Shown: piece after piece, positions 33,754-44,046 of the stretch
How positions within the stretch are numbered: the first letter of the stretch is position 1
Layout: every line of letters starts with the position of its first letter
NCBI GenBank assembly: GCA_948567375.1
Contig: OX419755.1
Coordinates: 41,235,001-41,299,000 of the forward strand
Direction: 5' to 3'
Length of the DNA stretch: 64,000 nucleotides
Source of the DNA: Lunularia cruciata
Taxonomy: Eukaryota > Streptophyta > Marchantiopsida > Lunulariales > Lunulariaceae
Notes under the pieces: model-generated
Told to the model about the DNA's origin: nothing
The model's database searches: none
Seen by the model: the letters and a program-made list of their open reading frames with translations, nothing else
Position numbers and translations under genes: made by a program

Positions 33754-34271
33754 GAAGAATTGGAGAGATTGTGTGAGGTGGATTGCAGATTTTGGGGATT
33801 AAGGTGATTTTGGGCAAAATCTCAAGTTTGAGATCTGGACTTGAGATTTCTACACATGATAGCTTGGGTTATCTTTCAGTTAGCACACTTGAAATTATTG
33901 TGAGAGCTTCTATGCGCACTGGGCTAGAAGTTTTGAAAGTTGATAGGGTAAAGTGCTCCCGTAACTGCATGCTCTTTGGAAAATTGTACATAGTCTGCCA
34001 TTTCTTCAATTTTGAGTGAATTGTCTTGAAACTTCCCAAAAACATTCAGTAGATTGTATTCTACCTGCTGCCACAAAAATTAGAGAGAGATCGTTTTTGC
34101 GCAGGGCATTATGAGTTTTTGAAGTGAGGGGAGCCTGTTTTCAGACCAAATCTGAAATTTGTGTGCTGAATAGAAAGGTGTGTAGGCCAAATAGCTCAAT
34201 GAAAAGATCTGAAATTTTGCAGGGAGGGATATCCTAGAGTTTTGATCAAATGTGAAAAATTTTAGAGGACT

Positions 34272-34874
34272 ATGACATACTGGTTGGGAGATTTGAGTGA
34301 CATTGTGAGGAAGGGTCAATTCTGCAGAGTGGAGATCTCATGCATGAGGAGTTTGAGATCAACAAAAAGCATGTTTGAGTGTTTAGATTCATCTTGGGAA
34401 CATGGAGGGTCATCAAGAGTGGAAATTGATATTATGCAAGGTTCCACAAGGGTTGAGGTGATTGTAGGGGTGGATCTGAGGAAAAGAGAGTTTACAATAG
34501 AATTTGAAGAGAGTGTTGAGAGGATCCAGAAACCTACACCACTTGGAGGAAAGAGTGAGTCTAAGTGCTTTCTGTGTGGAGAGAAGAGACATAAGGCAAG
34601 TTCATGTCCATTGACCTTTGAGAGCAAGAGATTGAGGGAAAGGAGAGGCTTACTTGACTTGGGTTTGCATGTTGGACCTTCTTCACCAAGATTGGGAGGG
34701 AGAAGATCTAAGACCAAGGAGTTGTGTGAGGTTTGTGGAGTGGAAGGACTTCCAAAAGGACATGAGTGTAGTGGAGTAAAAGCACTTTTGGAAACTTTGG
34801 TGAAGGATCTTGGAGAGTGTCTTAGTACAGCTACAGAAATACTACCACCTTCATCAACTAGTTCTCAAGATTAG
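34272..34874 (+). CDS. Extra ORF upstream of gag in element B, zinc-knuckle protein
   Basis: A 200-codon open frame lies 230 bp before gag-pol. Its middle holds a complete CCHC knuckle, C-FL-C-GEKR-H-KASS-C. About 45 residues later is a second Cys/His cluster, C-EV-C-GVEGLPKG-H-E-C, of different spacing. The first 90 residues are basic/acidic mixed without a known fold, and the tail is Ser/Thr-rich. It differs from the gag knuckle at 35947. It may be an RNA-binding accessory protein. No stop interrupts it. Confidence 0.55.
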   Translation: MTYWLGDLSDIVRKGQFCRVEISCMRSLRSTKSMFECLDSSWEHGGSSRVEIDIMQGSTRVEVIVGVDLRKREFTIEFEESVERIQKPTPLGGKSESKCFLCGEKRHKASSCPLTFESKRLRERRGLLDLGLHVGPSSPRLGGRRSKTKELCEVCGVEGLPKGHECSGVKALLETLVKDLGECLSTATEILPPSSTSSQD

Positions 34875-35106
34875 TGATGGAGATAATCTTTCAACTCATG
34901 GATAAACTATCCATGAGAATTAGATTAATATGGACTCTAGGATTTGATGTTGCTATAGAAATCTTGGAGCAACCTAAACCTTTTGTGTTCCCTAGAGTGG
35001 ATTATTCTCAAATGGTGTTAGTCATGTATATACTCTATTAGTAATAGAGTGAGAGAAAAGAAAAAAAAAAAAAATTGAGAGAAAGGAAAGATAGTGAGGG
35101 GTTAAG

Positions 35107-38100
35107 ATGGGAAAACTTCCGGTTTTCTTTGGCAAGGATGGAGAAGATGTGGAGGCCTTTGTGAGAGACTTCAAGAGAGCTTGCATAGGAAACTATGAGA
35201 GGAGGAAGAATGAGTGGGCCTCATTATTACCAGATTTCTTTGAGGATGCAGCACTTACATGGTATGAGTCAGAATACCAAAAGAGAGAGAGGAGAGATGG
35301 GGAAGAGGAGTCTTGGGAGACTTTGACTTCAGCACTCATTGAGAACTTTCTTCCTAATGAGATTTATGAGAGATTGATGAGTGAGGTTACATTTCTCAAG
35401 CAAGGAGAAGGAGGGAAAGTGAGAGTCTATGTGGAAAGAGTGGAAAAGTTAGAGTCCAGATTTCGAATAGTGTTGAGGAAGGGTGGAGATGATGTGGAGA
35501 CTACAATGATTAACATAGGGGCCATGCTCACCAAGAATTTTGTGGGAGGGTTGAGACCACAAATTAGAAGCAAGGTGAGATATGAGAAACCTTCTTCCAA
35601 GGTTGAAGCTATCAAGATCGCAATTTGTATGGAGGAGAGTATGGAAGAGGATGAGAGTGATTTGGTGGTGAAGGAGGTTGTGCATCCTCCTCAAGGCTAC
35701 AAGTATGGTGGAACTTCTAATACTTTGGTGGCAAGGGTTGCACCACAAGTAGTGGTTGCTCCAATTCTTGCATCTCCACCAAAAGGTCCACTTCAAACCA
35801 TCACAGAACAACTTGCGGATCTCAAGATCAATGTGGTCCAACTATGGGAGAAGAGAGAGGTGGATCAGAATGTAGAGAGAGGGCCTAGGAGTTATGGAAA
35901 CTATCCATATAGAGGAGGCCAACCAGCAAAAAATTTCAATGATAGAAATTGTTTTGGTTGTGGAGGTAGAGGCCATATCCAAAGGAATTGCCCAAATTCC
36001 ACTTACCATGGAGAAAGGGGTTATGAGGGAGCCAATAGAGGGAAAGAGGGTGGTAGTGAAACCCAAGAGGCTCCTAATCCAAACAAAGGTAAGGGGATAG
36101 CATCCATAGATGTGGTTGAGAGCAAGTATGAGAAGGGAGAGTGCTCAAACTCCAAAGGTCTTAATTTGGAGCTTTTGGCACAAGAGAAGAAGAGAGCTTG
36201 TTTTGCAGAGGATGTTCACTCTTCTCAAAGATTTACTTCAAGCAAGGATACTCCTATGTCTACTAGGAGCACTCGCACCTCAACACCATCAACAACAAAA
36301 TGTCCAAGGAAGAAGTTGGGGATGGAGGATTTCTTGATCTCAAAGCAACAATGGAACTACAATGTGTTGGAGGATGTTGGTAGTCACAAGGCTAACATCA
36401 CAGTGGGCCAATTAATTGCTTTGAACCCTACCTTGAGAAAGGAGCTTAGAGGTGGTTTGAGTTCTACAAGGAGCAAGAAGAAGAAGAAGGCAAAAGTTCC
36501 AGTATCAATGGGGGTGGTGGATGCCAAGCCAGCACCATGGGAGGCTTGTGAATATGCCTCCAAGATTGATGTGAGAGTGAATGGTCACAACATCAAGGAT
36601 GCATTGGTTGATGGAGGATCAGCAGTAAATGCCATGTCAGAAAGGTTGATGAAGAAGTTGGGTATGATACCCTCAAGACCTTCAACATTTGTGGTGAGCA
36701 TGGCAAACAAGCAACAAGTTCAACCAGTAGGGGTGATGGATAAAGTGATAGTTTCAGCTATGGGAGTTCAAAATCTCATGACTTTCCAAGTCTTGAAGGA
36801 TTCAAGCTATGACTTACTTCTTGGGAGGCCATGGTTGAGAGCAGCACGCACAACTGATCGATGGCACAAAGGGTACTTGAGGATTGGGCCATCAAACCAT
36901 AGAGTCACAGTTCTTGTGACTAACACCACCAACATTTCACATTCAGATACACCATCTTCTGATTATTGGGAATCAGATTCTGAAGAAGGAGCTTCAGGTG
37001 TGGACACAAGCATGGAGGAGGAGACTTCCACGGAGGAGGATGAATCTGAATCTGATTCAGATGTGTATCCTTTGTGTGATATGGATTTTGCACCTAAGCC
37101 AAAGGTTTCAAAGGACCCAGACAAATCACCATTGACACTTGAGGAGGTAGAGAGAAGGTTAGCTACCCTCAAGTATGGTCCAAATGTTACCAAGGAAGAG
37201 AAGGTGAGATTTGAGGAGATTTTCCGCAAGTTCATCCATGTGTTTGCTTTCAGTTACAAGGATTTGAAGGAAGTCACCTTGGAGGAGCACAAGATAGAGG
37301 TGGAGTCACATGCAAGACCAGTCCGCCAAAAGCAACGTCACATTAGCCCACCAATATCTTTGGTTGTGAATGAGGAGATTGATAAGCTCAAGGAGGTTGG
37401 ATTTATCTTTGAGGTAGAGAATTCAAAATGGGTGTCTCCAATTGTCATTGTGAAGAAAAAGAATGGCAAGCTTTGCTTATGTGTGGATTACAAGAAGCTT
37501 AATGTTGTTACCAAGAAGGACTACTACCCATTGCCATTCATTGATGAGATCTTGGAGGAAGTTGCAGGTCATGAGGGGTACAGTTTTGGAGATGGTTATA
37601 GTGGATACAACCAAATCAAGATTGCACCTGAGCATCAACAACTCACCACATTCACCACACCTTGGGGAACTTCTGCTTTCAAGGTCATGCCTTTTGAGCT
37701 TTGCAATGCTCCAGCCACATTCCAACGGTTCATGAACAAGGTATTTGAACCTTTCATTGGGAAATTTGTGAGAGACTTCATTGATGACTTTTGTGTCTAT
37801 GGGAGCAAGGAGGAGCACTTTGAGCACCTAATCAAAGTTTTGCAACGCTCGGATGAGGCAAATGCATCACTCAACCCAGAAAAGTGCATTTTCGGATGTG
37901 AAGAAGGTCTACTTTTGGGGCACATCATCTCCAAGGATGGAATAGCAGTTGATCCTGAGAAGGTGAGGAAAATCTCAGACCTTCCATTTCCTTCAAGCTT
38001 GACAAAGTTACACCAATTCTTGGGGATGGTTAGATACTATAGGAGGTTCATCTTCTCATTTTCCAACAAGGCTTATGCATTGACCATCTACATGAAGAAG

Positions 38101-39930
38101 GGTGTAGATTACATGGTGATTTTGGAGGACAAGGAGGCTCTCAAAGCTTTTGAGGAGCTCAAGCAATCCCTTGTTGTAGCTCCAATTCTTGCTAAACCTG
38201 ATTGGAGTAAGCCTTTCATCCTCTACACTGATGCTTCTAATGTAGCTATAGGATGCAATCTTAGTCAATTAGACCAAGATGGGCATGATCATCCAATAGC
38301 TTATGCTAGTAGGCAGATGGTTTCAACAGAGAAGAACTACTCCGTCACGGAGAGAGAAGGGTTGGCAGTGATCTTTGGTCTCAAGAAGTTTAGACACTAC
38401 TTGATTGGAGGGAAAGCCACCATTGTCATGGATCACAAGGCTTTGAAGTACATCTTCAACAAGCCTAATGTTGAAGGGAGACTAGCAAGGTAGATGATAC
38501 TCTTGTCTGAGTATGACTACACCATTGAGGATAGGCCAGGAAAGAAACATGCAAATGCTGATTTGTTATCTAGAGCCTATGATCATGATGGAGATGAGCC
38601 AGTGGATGATTCCTTCCCAGATGAGGAACTCATGACAATCTCAATCACTCAAGAGGTTCCAATAGAGTACAAGGAGATTGTGGATTTTGTGATAAGAGGT
38701 AACTATCCAAAAAGGATGCATGCTAGGGAGAGGAAGGCCCTTGCAGCAAGATCTAGACCTTACACAATGGTGGAGGATATTATTTTTCACCAAGGAGCAG
38801 ATGGTCTACTTCAAAGAGCAGTGGGTAAGGAAGAGTCTATCCTACTCATAAAGGAGTTTCATGAAGGTTTAGTATGTGGAGGACACTTTGCAGGAAAGGT
38901 GACTGCTTTCAAGATTCTAAATGCAGGTTACCATTGGAGAGGGACTTTCAAGGATTGTCTTGATTATTGCAAAACTTGTCATGTTTGTCAAGCTTTTGCT
39001 AGAAAGTCTACATCCATTCCACCACTTAGATCAATTCCATTGCTAGGACCTTTTGAGAAGTGGGGAATTGATTTTGTAGGTCCTCTCAATAGAACCCCAA
39101 GGAACAATCGGTACATTGTGGTAGTTTCTGATTACCTTACCAAGTGGGTTGAGGCTAGACCATTGAGGGACAAGAATGAAGATGAAGTGGGTAGATTTCT
39201 TTATGAACGCATTATCACTAGGTTTGGATGCCCTTTGGAGTTGGTTTCTGATAGAGGAGGAGAGTTTATAAGAAGCATTACTACAGCCATGCTACATTTC
39301 TCTATCACACATAGAGTAACTACATCCTATAAGCCAAATTCCAATGACTTGGCAGAGAGAACCAATCAGACCTTGTGCATGATGTTGGCCAAAGATACAC
39401 AAATGGAGGAGGCTAAACATCATTGGGACAAGAGGATTCATGCAGTTTTGTGGGAGTATAGGACAACCATGAAGACTTCCACCGGATATTCTCCATTTCA
39501 ATTGGTGTATGGTATTGAGTCTACCTTACCTATTCACTTTGATCTTCCTACCTTCCAAAGCATTCATAGGAGATTGAAGAAAGCACAAGGAGGTGATGCA
39601 GAGAAGTCAAGGAAGGATCAACTCATGGAGTTGGAAGAGGCAAGAGTAGTTGCTATGGTTCGAGTGGAGCAAGCCCAAAGGAAAAAAAAGGAGAGCTATG
39701 ACAAGAGGCAAGGCAAGAAGAAGTTGGAGCCTTTCAAAGAAGGTGATTGGGTAATGTTGTTTGATTCCATTCGATTCAAGAGAGTGCAAAAGAAGTTTTT
39801 GCCTAAGTACTTTGGACCTTTCATAGTAGAGAAGGTGTGGGGCAATTACACCTATGATCTCAAGGAGTTGGGAGGAAGACACTTTGATAGGATTAACCAT
39901 GATAAGTTGAAGATGTACCATAGAAGGTAG
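35107..39930 (+). pseudogene. Element B gag-pol, single frame with one premature stop
   Basis: One frame runs from ATG 35107 to the stop at 39928-39930 and is broken only by a TAG at 38491-38493, between RNase H and integrase. Domains by residue: gag core 1-190 (LTWYES near 57-62), zinc knuckle C-FG-C-GGRG-H-IQRN-C about 281-294, protease ALVDGGSAVNAM about 499, RT about 770-1000 with FIDDFCVYG, RNase H from about 1037 (LYTDASNVAIG). After the stop come the integrase zinc domain (GGHFAGK, CKTCHVC) and core (WGIDFVGPL, LVSDRGGEF, DLAERTNQ), ending KLKMYHRR. No chromodomain. RT and primer site point to the Athila/Tat side of Ty3. Confidence 0.92.
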
Positions 39931-39978
39931 AGAGGCCTTCACTTTGAGGACAAAGTGAAAACTTAGTCCGGGGGTAAA

Positions 39979-40694
39979 TGTAACACCCATTTGTGCATGT
40001 GTGTGGTATTGTGATATTTAGCTTGGTATTACAAGTACTTAAGAGATATTATTTATATAGAGATAAAGGATGGTTCTATATTAGTCATGGTTAGCTAAAG
40101 TTAGTCATAGCTAAGATAGAGGGGACCTTACTTTAGAAGAAGTAGAAAGATGAGCACCACTATTTTGGATTTTAGTGTGTTGACTTGGTATTATTCCTAG
40201 GTGTTTGGCTTTGAGGAAAGAGTTGAGAACTCTTGGGCCCGCAAGCCTTTTTGTTTTGGATTCTTCTTTAGTCCAAAGATAGCCCATGTGAAGGAATCCT
40301 TAACTTAGTGGTTGGGTCAAGATAAGACCACATGCTTAGGGGAATATGCCCATGTGAATGGATATTCCTTTCTACTTTTTGACTTTACTTGACTTTTAGT
40401 CTAGTAACTTGAGTTACTACGGTAATTAGTAACTTGAGTTACTACAGTAATTAGTAACTTTGGTACGTAACTATTTCACAAGTATATAAACAAGGGGTGA
40501 GGAGGTACTCATCATCCTTTCATTTGCGACTATCTCTCTCTCATTGAGTTCTCTAGTGATCAATGTCTTGAGTCTTGGAGAGTTAGCCTTGGAGGAGTAT
40601 GATGGAGTTGGGGTTCCTTGCCTTCTTAGTCCATGGTGCGCTACTATAATAGCCATCAGAGGTTCATCCTGAGTGAGAGACAGGCCGGCTCACA
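39979..40694 (+). repeat. Element B 3' LTR (716 bp)
   Basis: Follows the polypurine tract agtccgggggtaaa (39965-39978). It matches the 5' LTR but contains one extra 26-bp copy of the taattagtaacttgagttac unit (near 40424-40452). Confidence 0.93.
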
Positions 40695-40698
40695 GGTC

Positions 40699-41447
40699 TG
40701 TAATACCAAGAGCTAGCCATATGATCTAGATGTGAAATTTGGTTTGGTAACATCTTGAATGATGTTATACATGATGGTCAAAATAGATAAGATAGAAGTA
40801 TCACCAAAAGAGTACTTCTACTAATAGGGTAGAAACCAAAATAGACTTGAGAACCTTAGAACCAATAGCTAGACATATGATTTAAAGGTGAGAATTGGTT
40901 TGGTAACATCTGGAAGGATGTTACACATGATGGACTAAACAAATCAGAAAGAGGTATCACCAAAAGGGGACTTCTACTAATAGAGTAGGAACCAAAATAT
41001 GCCTAGGCAAGGCAATATAAGGCAATATAAGGCAATTTCGGAGCCCTAAACAAATGAATTAGGCCTCAAAAATGTGTAGACCCTCCCCCCCAACGGAGGA
41101 AAGGTTGGCCTTCCCTCCCTCCTGCTTTGTCTGGTTGAGAGCTTTCCAATGGGACCTTACGTGATTCTAAGATTCCTACAGGAAGATTCCCTAAAAGATT
41201 CCCTCCAGTCAAAGCTTGTTTGACCAACCAGATAGGACCTAGACCAGACATGTCACCCATCCAAGTAAGTAATCCAAGAGTGGAGCTTGCTGACATGTCA
41301 TCTATTTGTGTCCCTAATCCTATGGTGGAGCTTCCTTGGCGGAGATCTTCTTTGTCTATATATAAAGAGAAAGTGTTCCCTTGGGGCATTGATTGTTTGA
41401 GTGTGCAACCTGTGTTTTCTCTCTTCTCTTGTCCTCAGAGTATTACA
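40699..41447 (+). repeat. Element C 3' LTR (749 bp)
   Basis: Pairs with 27035-27727. It starts TGTAATACCA four bases after the end of element B and ends gagtattaca, followed by GTCAT. The internal differences include an insertion around 41250-41310. Confidence 0.92.
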
Positions 41448-41474
41448 GTCATACATAGACTCTAAAGTGCCACA
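41448..41474 (-). repeat. S repeat copy S3, right part
   Basis: Completes S3 (26952-27034) once element C is removed. Its end (gtgccaca) faces S4 across a 15-bp spacer (41475-41489) that is itself nearly palindromic. Confidence 0.8.
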
Positions 41475-41489
41475 ATATTACCATAATAT

Positions 41490-41596
41490 TGTGGAACTTT
41501 AGAGTCTACGTATGACTTATGTGTGAGTTGTGCTTCTATAGTGTATGATGTTGACAGTGATGTATGTTGTGTAGCGATGTATATACGCACAACATC
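41490..41596 (+). repeat. S repeat copy S4 (inverted partner of S3)
   Basis: Runs from tgtggaac to cacaacatc in the orientation opposite to S3 and S5. With S3 it forms a foldback of roughly 107-bp arms next to the 3' L repeat of A2. Confidence 0.85.
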
Positions 41597-42047
41597 TAAT
41601 CAGATTGTTTACAACTCTTGAATCCACTCAACTCAGATCAGTACTTGATTTGTCACTCTATAAACTGCCAACAATTGGACACTAATTACAATCCGGCCAC
41701 ACCCACTCTAGCTAAGAGAATTCAGGTGACACTCACCGGCCTCTATCCACCATAGCCAAGAACTCGAAGGCTCAACATCAAAGAAGTGAGCTCTCTAGAG
41801 TTCCACTTCAAAAGTATACTCCCTGGACTCAAGCTAGGTTTGAAACCCTAACGGTCTTGCTGATGGCACACTCAATGGTGAAAATGGTGCAAAGTGACGG
41901 TGGGCTCCACCGTGAAGTCAGTACCCTGAACACAAAATCTGATAGTCAGAAAGTAGTCTTTGAGAAACGGTTGAAATAACTCTAACTACTATTGTTGGAA
42001 CTCTAGTGTCCGATCAATCTAGATGTAACACTACAAATGGCATGACA
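41597..42047 (-). repeat. L terminal repeat, 3' copy of A2
   Basis: Reverse complement runs from tgtcatgccatttgtag to caatctgatta and matches the 5' copy at 50943-51395. Confidence 0.85.
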
Positions 42048-42154
42048 GTTGTCGTGCATATATACATCGCTACACAATATACATCATTGTCAACATCATA
42101 CACTATAGAAGCACAACTCACACATAAGTCATACATAGACTCTAAAGTGCTACA
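42048..42154 (-). repeat. S repeat copy S5 (between polypurine tract and 3' L of A2)
   Basis: Reverse complement begins TGTAGCAC right after the purine tract cagctaggggagcaat and runs to the L start. Same position as S1 in A1. Confidence 0.87.
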
Positions 42155-42329
42155 ATTGCTCCCCTAGCTGGCAGTTAGGTCCCTCTAACTCCAGATAGCC
42201 ATCTACTCTAAGTATATGGTATACCCTATGATGTGCAAAGATCAAGAGGTTGGGTGCTATGGAGCCCCATCATTAGTTGCATGTCTACAATCTATACCAT
42301 ATAAAGAATGAACTAGCTATAGGTCAAGT

Positions 42330-42464
42330 ACATCTAGGACATAACCATTGTCCCTGAGGAACCACTGTGATGGGAGGAGTCATACATGCCATATGCCATC
42401 TTCTCGAACAGCTATCACACACTAACATAATAGTAGCTCCACCAAAAGAGCCACATAAGATACA
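42330..42464 (-). pseudogene. A2 PHD finger at the C-terminus of Pol
   Basis: An open frame (42324-42641) encodes the last part of Pol. It carries a GPY-like segment (ILRVREVLPSGVLVLEG), a short linker with CVPCHLLNIDGT, then a complete C4HC3 PHD finger: C-IL-C, 11 residues, C-DS-C, SRRW-H, MA-C, a TPP.. loop of 14 residues with the conserved Trp, and C-PR-C. All eight zinc ligands and the signature Trp are intact. The Pol frame ends one residue later. PHD fingers bind histone H3 N-terminal tails. A role in choosing or marking chromatin is inferred. Confidence 0.88.
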
Positions 42465-42639
42465 CTTCAAGCTTGCACGTACAAGTGCCAAGCTTGGGTC
42501 CATAGTACCATCAATGTTTAGGAGGTGGCATGGCACACAATTGTGCAGATGATCTTTCCAAATAACACTAACACGTCCTTCTAACACAAGGACTCCAGAT
42601 GGCAAAACCTCACGCACTCTCAAGATAGTGTGGCCTATC

Positions 42640-43640
42640 AAAACATCAAGTATCGTTGGTGTTGGCTACTATAGATATACATAGTCTCCTGGATGAAATC
42701 AATGGATCAAAGGTCTATAACCTCCTCCTCAAATGGTACCATAGCGTAAAATATCTCAATGTTGAGCAATCACCAAGTTCTCTAAGGTCATCGGCATCAC
42801 TCTCCAAATGATCTCTGCCCATTGAGAACATGCGCTCATCCATACATTGGGGTCATCCAAGTCCAAAACTATAGTAGCATCTCAACAAATGCCTGCATGT
42901 AAATCTGGATATTGTCCATAGAGTAGAAAGTATGGAGAGAAGGATGCTAAGGAGGCTTGCCGGCTGAATCGATAGCCCATGGCCAACCAAGGTAATTGGA
43001 GATCCCAATCTCCCAAGTGGCCTCTCTGCAAACCATACTTTTGCAATCCTCTCTTCACCGTCTGAACCACTCTCTCTGCTAAGCCATCTGCCTTAGGGTG
43101 ATCTCGGGATGCAGTACAATGATCAATCAAAGCCTTGTCACATAAGAGCTAAAACTCCCCCAAGAACTCTATACCTTGATTAGTCAAAACCTCAATTGGT
43201 GCACCAAAATGACTAAGAACTTGATCCAAGAACAAGTAAGTTGTCCCTTCACTAGACTTGTCAAGAAGTACCACCAACTCAATCCACTTGGAGAAGTGCT
43301 CCACCATCACCAAAACATACCGATGATGTCTCACAGTCAAGTGTCAAGGTCCAGCAAAGTCCAAACTCCAACGGTAACCCAACCCCATGATAGGTAATGG
43401 GTGTAATTGTGGCATAGGAGCATTTAATGATGCTCTAACTTGGTCACAAACCACACATATGGCAACAAACTATTGTACCTCAGTCTGCATACCTCGCCAC
43501 TAATAATGACTCTGGAGTAAGCTATATGTACGCTTTACTCCAAAATGTCCTAGCTCCTCATGAGCATGACGGACCAACTGTGCTCTCTGAGATGGAAGTG
43601 GTACTACTCACACTCTACCATCCTCACATACACACAAAAG
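42640..43640 (-). pseudogene. A2 DDE integrase
   Basis: Reading on the minus strand, the zinc-binding region lies near 43400-43600. The core includes YVLVMVEHFSKWIEL, the second-Asp strand as VLTNQGIEF (Asp to Asn) and the Glu in LAERVVQTVKRGLQKYGL. It continues into GDWDLQLPWLAMGYR. Several stops separate the blocks. The domain order matches A1. Confidence 0.8.
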
Positions 43641-44046
43641 GTGTTTTCCCTCCAATCTGAACCATCTGGCTCGTTGAAGAACACGGTCTCTCTCCTTGGC
43701 CCCAATTGTGCCACCCACAACACCAATGCAAAGATAGTCCATCATTAAGACATCATCATGAATGCCTTGTTGAACTGTATTAATATCTTCACTATGTGGA
43801 TCTATGACCTCAATAACTCCTTCTGTATGCGCTGAGAAAGATACCACCAAAGCCTCTAAAAATATTAAAAAAGGCCAATGCATGCCAACCTGGCACCATC
43901 TCCTTATCTGTCTCACCATGCCAACATGCTCCGGTCTGATCTTGCTAGCTGGGACATGGGTTTCTACTCAACCCATCTGCATCACGGTTCACCACTCCAA
44001 GTATGTGAACAACCATGAAATCATACTCCTATAAAATCAGAGCTCA

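Larger units (their letters stand above)
32850..40694 (+). mobile_element. Element B: nearly intact Ty3/gypsy element without chromodomain
   Basis: The LTRs (32850-33541 and 39979-40694) differ at about a dozen bases plus one 26-bp duplication and single-base gaps, so this is the youngest insertion here. GGTC precedes the element (32846-32849) and follows it (40695-40698). A fifth base (T) is ambiguous at the left edge. Internal parts: Asp-tRNA primer site, leader, an extra zinc-knuckle ORF, and one long gag-pol frame broken by a single in-frame stop. Nested exactly at the start of element C's 3' LTR. Confidence 0.93.
27035..41447 (+). mobile_element. Element C: Ty3/gypsy chromovirus, interrupted by element B
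   Basis: TG...CA LTRs at 27035-27727 and 40699-41447 flank gag, protease, RT, RNase H, integrase and a chromodomain. The element is flanked by a perfect 5-bp duplication GTCAT (27030-27034 and 41448-41452). Removing element B (32850-40694 plus its duplicated target) leaves about 6.6 kb. Pol has stops and frameshifts. It inserted into an S repeat. Confidence 0.92.

Noticed and set aside
35055-35075. Poly-A run suggesting a processed pseudogene or LINE tail
   Set aside because: It lies inside element B between its upstream ORF and gag, with no target duplication or adjoining retrocopy.
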